Assembly: GCF_000828085.3 (NCBI RefSeq)
Contig: NZ_JXCA02000023.1
Location: 154,128-218,127, forward strand
Origin: Scytonema tolypothrichoides VB-61278
GTDB taxonomy: Bacteria > Cyanobacteriota > Cyanobacteriia > Cyanobacteriales > Nostocaceae
Length of the DNA stretch: 64,000 bases
Reading direction: 5' to 3'
Shown: positions 61,447-64,000 of the stretch, in pieces
Numbering within the stretch: the stretch's first letter is position 1
Layout of the letters: the number at the start of each line of letters is the position of its first letter
Position numbers and translations under genes: made by a program
Notes under the pieces: model-generated
What the model was told of the DNA's origin: nothing
The model's database searches: none
Seen by the model: the letters and a program-made list of their open reading frames with translations, nothing else

Positions 61447-61801
61447 GAAATTAGAAAATATAAAGATATTACAAAATCGCTCCATCTCCATACCATCGCG
61501 TAGCGCGCCCTACGTCCCAATCCTCTTTCGGAGGATTGCCCTATGCCTTCGGCATAGCGGGAGGGCTGTCCTCCAGACAGCCAGGAGGGCGTGATACGGG
61601 CGATACGTTGCGCGTCAAGCCTCCGGCTTATCGCGTTGGACACGAAAATTTCTTCCTTTTTGGACTAACGGCTGAACAAGTTTCACAGAATACCGGAAAT
61701 TTCTTCCTTAAGGTTACATCCATTGCCAGAGGAAACACTACCTGCCTGAGTCTTAACTTGTGTACATAGTTAGTTCATAATACTTCAATAAAGAGGCCAA
61801 A
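61447..61801. other. Intergenic with hairpin repeats
   Basis: 355 bases between the transporter and a small acidic gene. The first 200 bases hold the hairpin array below; the remainder (61645–61801) has no feature beyond a plausible AAAGAGG ribosome-binding site near its end. Confidence 0.5.
61500..61640. repeat. Array of short GC-rich hairpins
   Basis: Four dyads in a row: CAATCCTC-TTTCG-GAGGATTG (61518–61538), CTATGCC-TTC-GGCATAG (61541–61557), GGCTGTC-CTCCA-GACAGCC (61564–61582) and AAGCC-TCC-GGCTT near 61617–61629. Same class as 57344–57430. It may help end the transporter transcript. Confidence 0.75.
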
Positions 61802-62041
61802 ATGACTCAGGAACCACGCAAGCCCATTAATTTATCAGTCCACGAAAGCGCTGATCCAAGTGTAATTAACCCTAATCCAGATAAAGAAGCTTCTGGAAAT
61901 AGGAATGACTTGAATGACTTGAATGACTCTGTTCATGATGAAGAAAACGTAGATGTTCCCATTCCAGGGACTTTTGATGATGCTGACGACTCTAATCCTG
62001 TGGATCGCCAACTCGGTATTATAAGCCGAACTGCAGGATAA
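61802..62041 (+). CDS. Small acidic protein, 79 aa
   Basis: Hydrophilic, Asp/Asn/Pro-rich and probably disordered. A 9-base repeat AATGACTTG (61904–61928) writes NDLNDLND. AAGAGG lies 8 bases before the ATG. No known family; the ending DRQLGIISRTAG is the most ordered part. Confidence 0.5.
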   Translation: MTQEPRKPINLSVHESADPSVINPNPDKEASGNRNDLNDLNDSVHDEENVDVPIPGTFDDADDSNPVDRQLGIISRTAG

Positions 62042-62462
62042 GCTGACTTTACTAGGGTAGGGAAAATAATAAATAGATTACATCATCTACACCCTACCCT
62101 AACCTGAGCGCGCTGTTTTCCTCTTGGGATGGTTGGTGCCTACCAGAACGTTTGCGATGTTCTGCTTCATAATGATGTCAAATACCAGTTTGCGGCTGTG
62201 TACATCACACTGCTAGTTACAAAATCAATAGCTGTGGAGCCAAATCCTCCGTATTTCTAAGCTTCATCCACCAACTCATTTGAATTTATATCAAAAGTTG
62301 GGCAAAGAAAAAGTCAAAAATAACAAATAATTGATGAATGTTTACCAATACTAATTATTTTTTAATAATAGCTTTCTTCTGATAGATGACAAAAAGCTTG
62401 AGTTAGTATAAGCATAGAAAAAGAGAGATTTTCTGTTTGACATATTCGATAAACACAGTCTA
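62042..62462. other. Intergenic, 421 bases
   Basis: AT-rich upstream region of the protease gene, likely carrying its promoter. CTACACCCTACCCTAACC near 62090 is unremarkable. No RNA or repeat seen. Confidence 0.4.
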
Positions 62463-63755
62463 ATGAAAAGAATACGCTCAAAGAAGAATCAAAAATTTAT
62501 CAATCTAAAGATAGATGAATTAGATAAAAAAATAAATATAGGCAAAATCTCTGAAAAAAAATCGATAACTCACTTATTGCTACCACTTATTGGAGTAGGA
62601 ATAGCATTTTTGAGTGGCTGCTCAATAAACTCATCAAGAAACGTGCAACCTTCACGGGAGACTGATACTGCTAATGCTCAAGCAGTCCAAGAGTCAGCGA
62701 CTCCAAATAACCGTCCTCTGACGCCAACTCCTGAGGATAATAATTTTGTCGTAGCAGTTGTCAATAAGGTAGAACCTGCGGTAGTGCAAATTAATACAGC
62801 CAGAACTGTAAGAACTCAAGTACCAGAGATATTTAATGACCCGTTCTATCAGCGGTTTTTTGGTCAACGAGTACCCGCGCAGCCTCAAGAGCGAGTTGAG
62901 CGTGGTGTTGGTTCTGGTTTTGTGATTAATTCTAACGGACAAATTCTCACAAATGCTCACGTTGTCAACAATGCTGATACAGTGACGGTATCATTTTCTA
63001 ATGGTCGCACTGTTGAAGGAAAAGTCTTGGGACAAGATACTGTGACTGATGTTGCGGTTGTGCAAGTTCCAGTAAATAATCTTCCAACTGTAGAACTGGC
63101 AAAATCTCAGCAAGTTAAGCCAGGACAGTGGGCCATAGCAATTGGTAATCCCTTAGGTTTGCAAGAAACAGTAACAGTAGGCGTTGTTAGTGCAACTGAT
63201 CGTTCTATTAGTGATATCGGTGCATCAAATAACCGGGTTGGTTATATTCAAACTGATGCAGCCATTAATCCTGGAAACTCCGGCGGACCACTACTAAATG
63301 CTCGCGGTCAAGTTATTGGAGTCAACACAGCGATTATCCAGGGCGCTCAAGGAATAGGCTTTGCGATTCCCATCGATACAGCTCAACGAATTGCCCAGCA
63401 ATTAATTACTCAGGGTAAAGTTGAACATCCCTTCATAGGGATTCAGATGGTATCCCTCACACCTGAACTTAAGCAACGGATTAACAGCCTTCCAAATAGT
63501 AACGTCCGCATGCAAGCAGACCAAGGTATTCTTATTGTCCGCGTTCTTCCTGGTTCTCCGGCTGACAAAGCCGGAATACGTCCAGGAGATGTCATCCAAC
63601 AAATCAATAATCAGTCTGTGACCACAGCGGATACAGTGCAGCAGATAATTGACAAAAGTGGGGTAGGTGCAAATGTGCAAATGCAACTGCAACGCAGTGA
63701 CAGAACTGTGCAAGTCACAGTACAACCTGGACCTCGCCCAGCAAATGCGCAGTAG
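62463..63755 (+). CDS. Deg/HtrA-family serine protease, lipoprotein-type start
   Basis: 430 residues. A long charged N-terminus leads to a hydrophobic segment ending LSGC (C53), a lipobox that would anchor the protein to a membrane. The trypsin-like domain has His in LTNAHVV, Asp in VTDVAVVQV and Ser in NPGNSGGPLLN. A PDZ domain follows (about 325–420, with GILIVRVLPGSPADKAGIRP). It degrades or refolds damaged envelope or thylakoid-lumen proteins, as HtrA/HhoA/HhoB do. Which paralogue it is cannot be told. Confidence 0.9.
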   Translation: MKRIRSKKNQKFINLKIDELDKKINIGKISEKKSITHLLLPLIGVGIAFLSGCSINSSRNVQPSRETDTANAQAVQESATPNNRPLTPTPEDNNFVVAVVNKVEPAVVQINTARTVRTQVPEIFNDPFYQRFFGQRVPAQPQERVERGVGSGFVINSNGQILTNAHVVNNADTVTVSFSNGRTVEGKVLGQDTVTDVAVVQVPVNNLPTVELAKSQQVKPGQWAIAIGNPLGLQETVTVGVVSATDRSISDIGASNNRVGYIQTDAAINPGNSGGPLLNARGQVIGVNTAIIQGAQGIGFAIPIDTAQRIAQQLITQGKVEHPFIGIQMVSLTPELKQRINSLPNSNVRMQADQGILIVRVLPGSPADKAGIRPGDVIQQINNQSVTTADTVQQIIDKSGVGANVQMQLQRSDRTVQVTVQPGPRPANAQ

Positions 63756-64000
63756 CAATGCTTGGATTTATGCTTTAGCCTCACTAGCTTTATCCAGAAC
63801 ATCAGCAACGCTTGCAGAAGTCATTCGGAGTCGCCCTGTATTTGTAACTCAGCTAAAAGAAGCTGAGTTGAAATTTGCGAATTTTGCATTTGCCATTCCA
63901 CAGTGCAGGCTCCTTTTGACTTCTCAAATTGCGACATGGGGGCTATTTTTTCCGGAATTTACTTAAATCCCAAGTATAATAACCAATTTTGTCAGGAACT
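63756..64000. other. Window end, no gene recognised
   Basis: 245 bases after the protease gene. CTCAGCT-AAAAGA-AGCTGAG (63850–63869) forms a hairpin that may end its transcript. A 99-codon frame (63667–63966) mostly overlaps the protease gene in another frame and is not supported. Confidence 0.4.

Noticed and set aside
63667-63966. 99-codon frame at the window end
   Set aside because: A third of it is the protease gene in another frame; no family match.
1-64000. tRNA, tmRNA or rRNA genes
   Set aside because: I looked for T-loop and conserved rRNA motifs and saw none; a covariance-model scan (tRNAscan, Infernal) would settle it.

Overview
The window comes from a cyanobacterium, most likely a filamentous, Nostoc/Scytonema-like one. 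Evidence: many GCGATCGC-type octamers (HIP1), an flv4–sll0218–flv2-type operon, a cyanobacteriochrome kinase beside an Rcp1-like regulator, heptameric short tandem repeats, PEP-CTERM proteins and a Tll0287-like haem sensor. The species is inferred, not proven. No rRNA or tRNA gene was seen.

Layout. 1–7.4 kb: a decayed DAHP-synthase start, two overlapping unknown genes, a methyltransferase, a secreted cupin/PEP-CTERM protein, a thiamine-diphosphate enzyme and a ketosynthase-III-like protein without the usual Cys; the last two may form a small biosynthetic unit. 7.4–12.8 kb: signalling genes on the minus strand (a hybrid kinase with four PAS domains, an Rcp1-like regulator, a two-Cys DXCF cyanobacteriochrome kinase) with a TnpB remnant between them. 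13–20.3 kb: the flv4-2 photoprotection operon with Rrf2 and LysR regulators upstream. 20.7–33.1 kb: mixed metabolism and transport (truncated permease, CadD-like transporter, DUF202 protein, a second Rrf2 gene divergent from cysE, azlCD, AraC regulator), an unusual XRE–Clp_N–Uma2 fusion followed by prmA, and a Ser/Thr kinase.

33.2–55.7 kb is the highlight: a 22-kb type III CRISPR-Cas island. A two-repeat array relic is followed by a III-D-like module (Cas10, four separate Cas7-type proteins, Csx10, a small helical subunit, a Csx19-like candidate). Embedded in it are a CARF protein with a possible RelE-like tail and a PD-(D/E)XK-like nuclease. A complete III-A/Csm-like module follows (Cas10/Csm1, Csm2–Csm5, Cas6), then a CARF–HEPN ribonuclease, a CARF-only protein and a second Cas6 with an HTH-like tail. 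Neither Cas10 shows an HD nuclease domain, while both keep GGDD. This predicts a system that cuts RNA and makes cyclic oligoadenylate, with defence depending on the CARF effectors. No cas1/cas2 and no intact array lie in the window, so crRNAs must come from elsewhere.

55.8–64 kb: a haem-sensor membrane protein, trpD, a decayed antiporter fragment, a c-di-AMP (ydaO-type) riboswitch ahead of a small gene and a LeuT-fold transporter, and a lipoprotein-type Deg/HtrA protease. Short palindromic repeats and a 91-bp MITE-like element cluster at the edge of the CRISPR island and beyond it.
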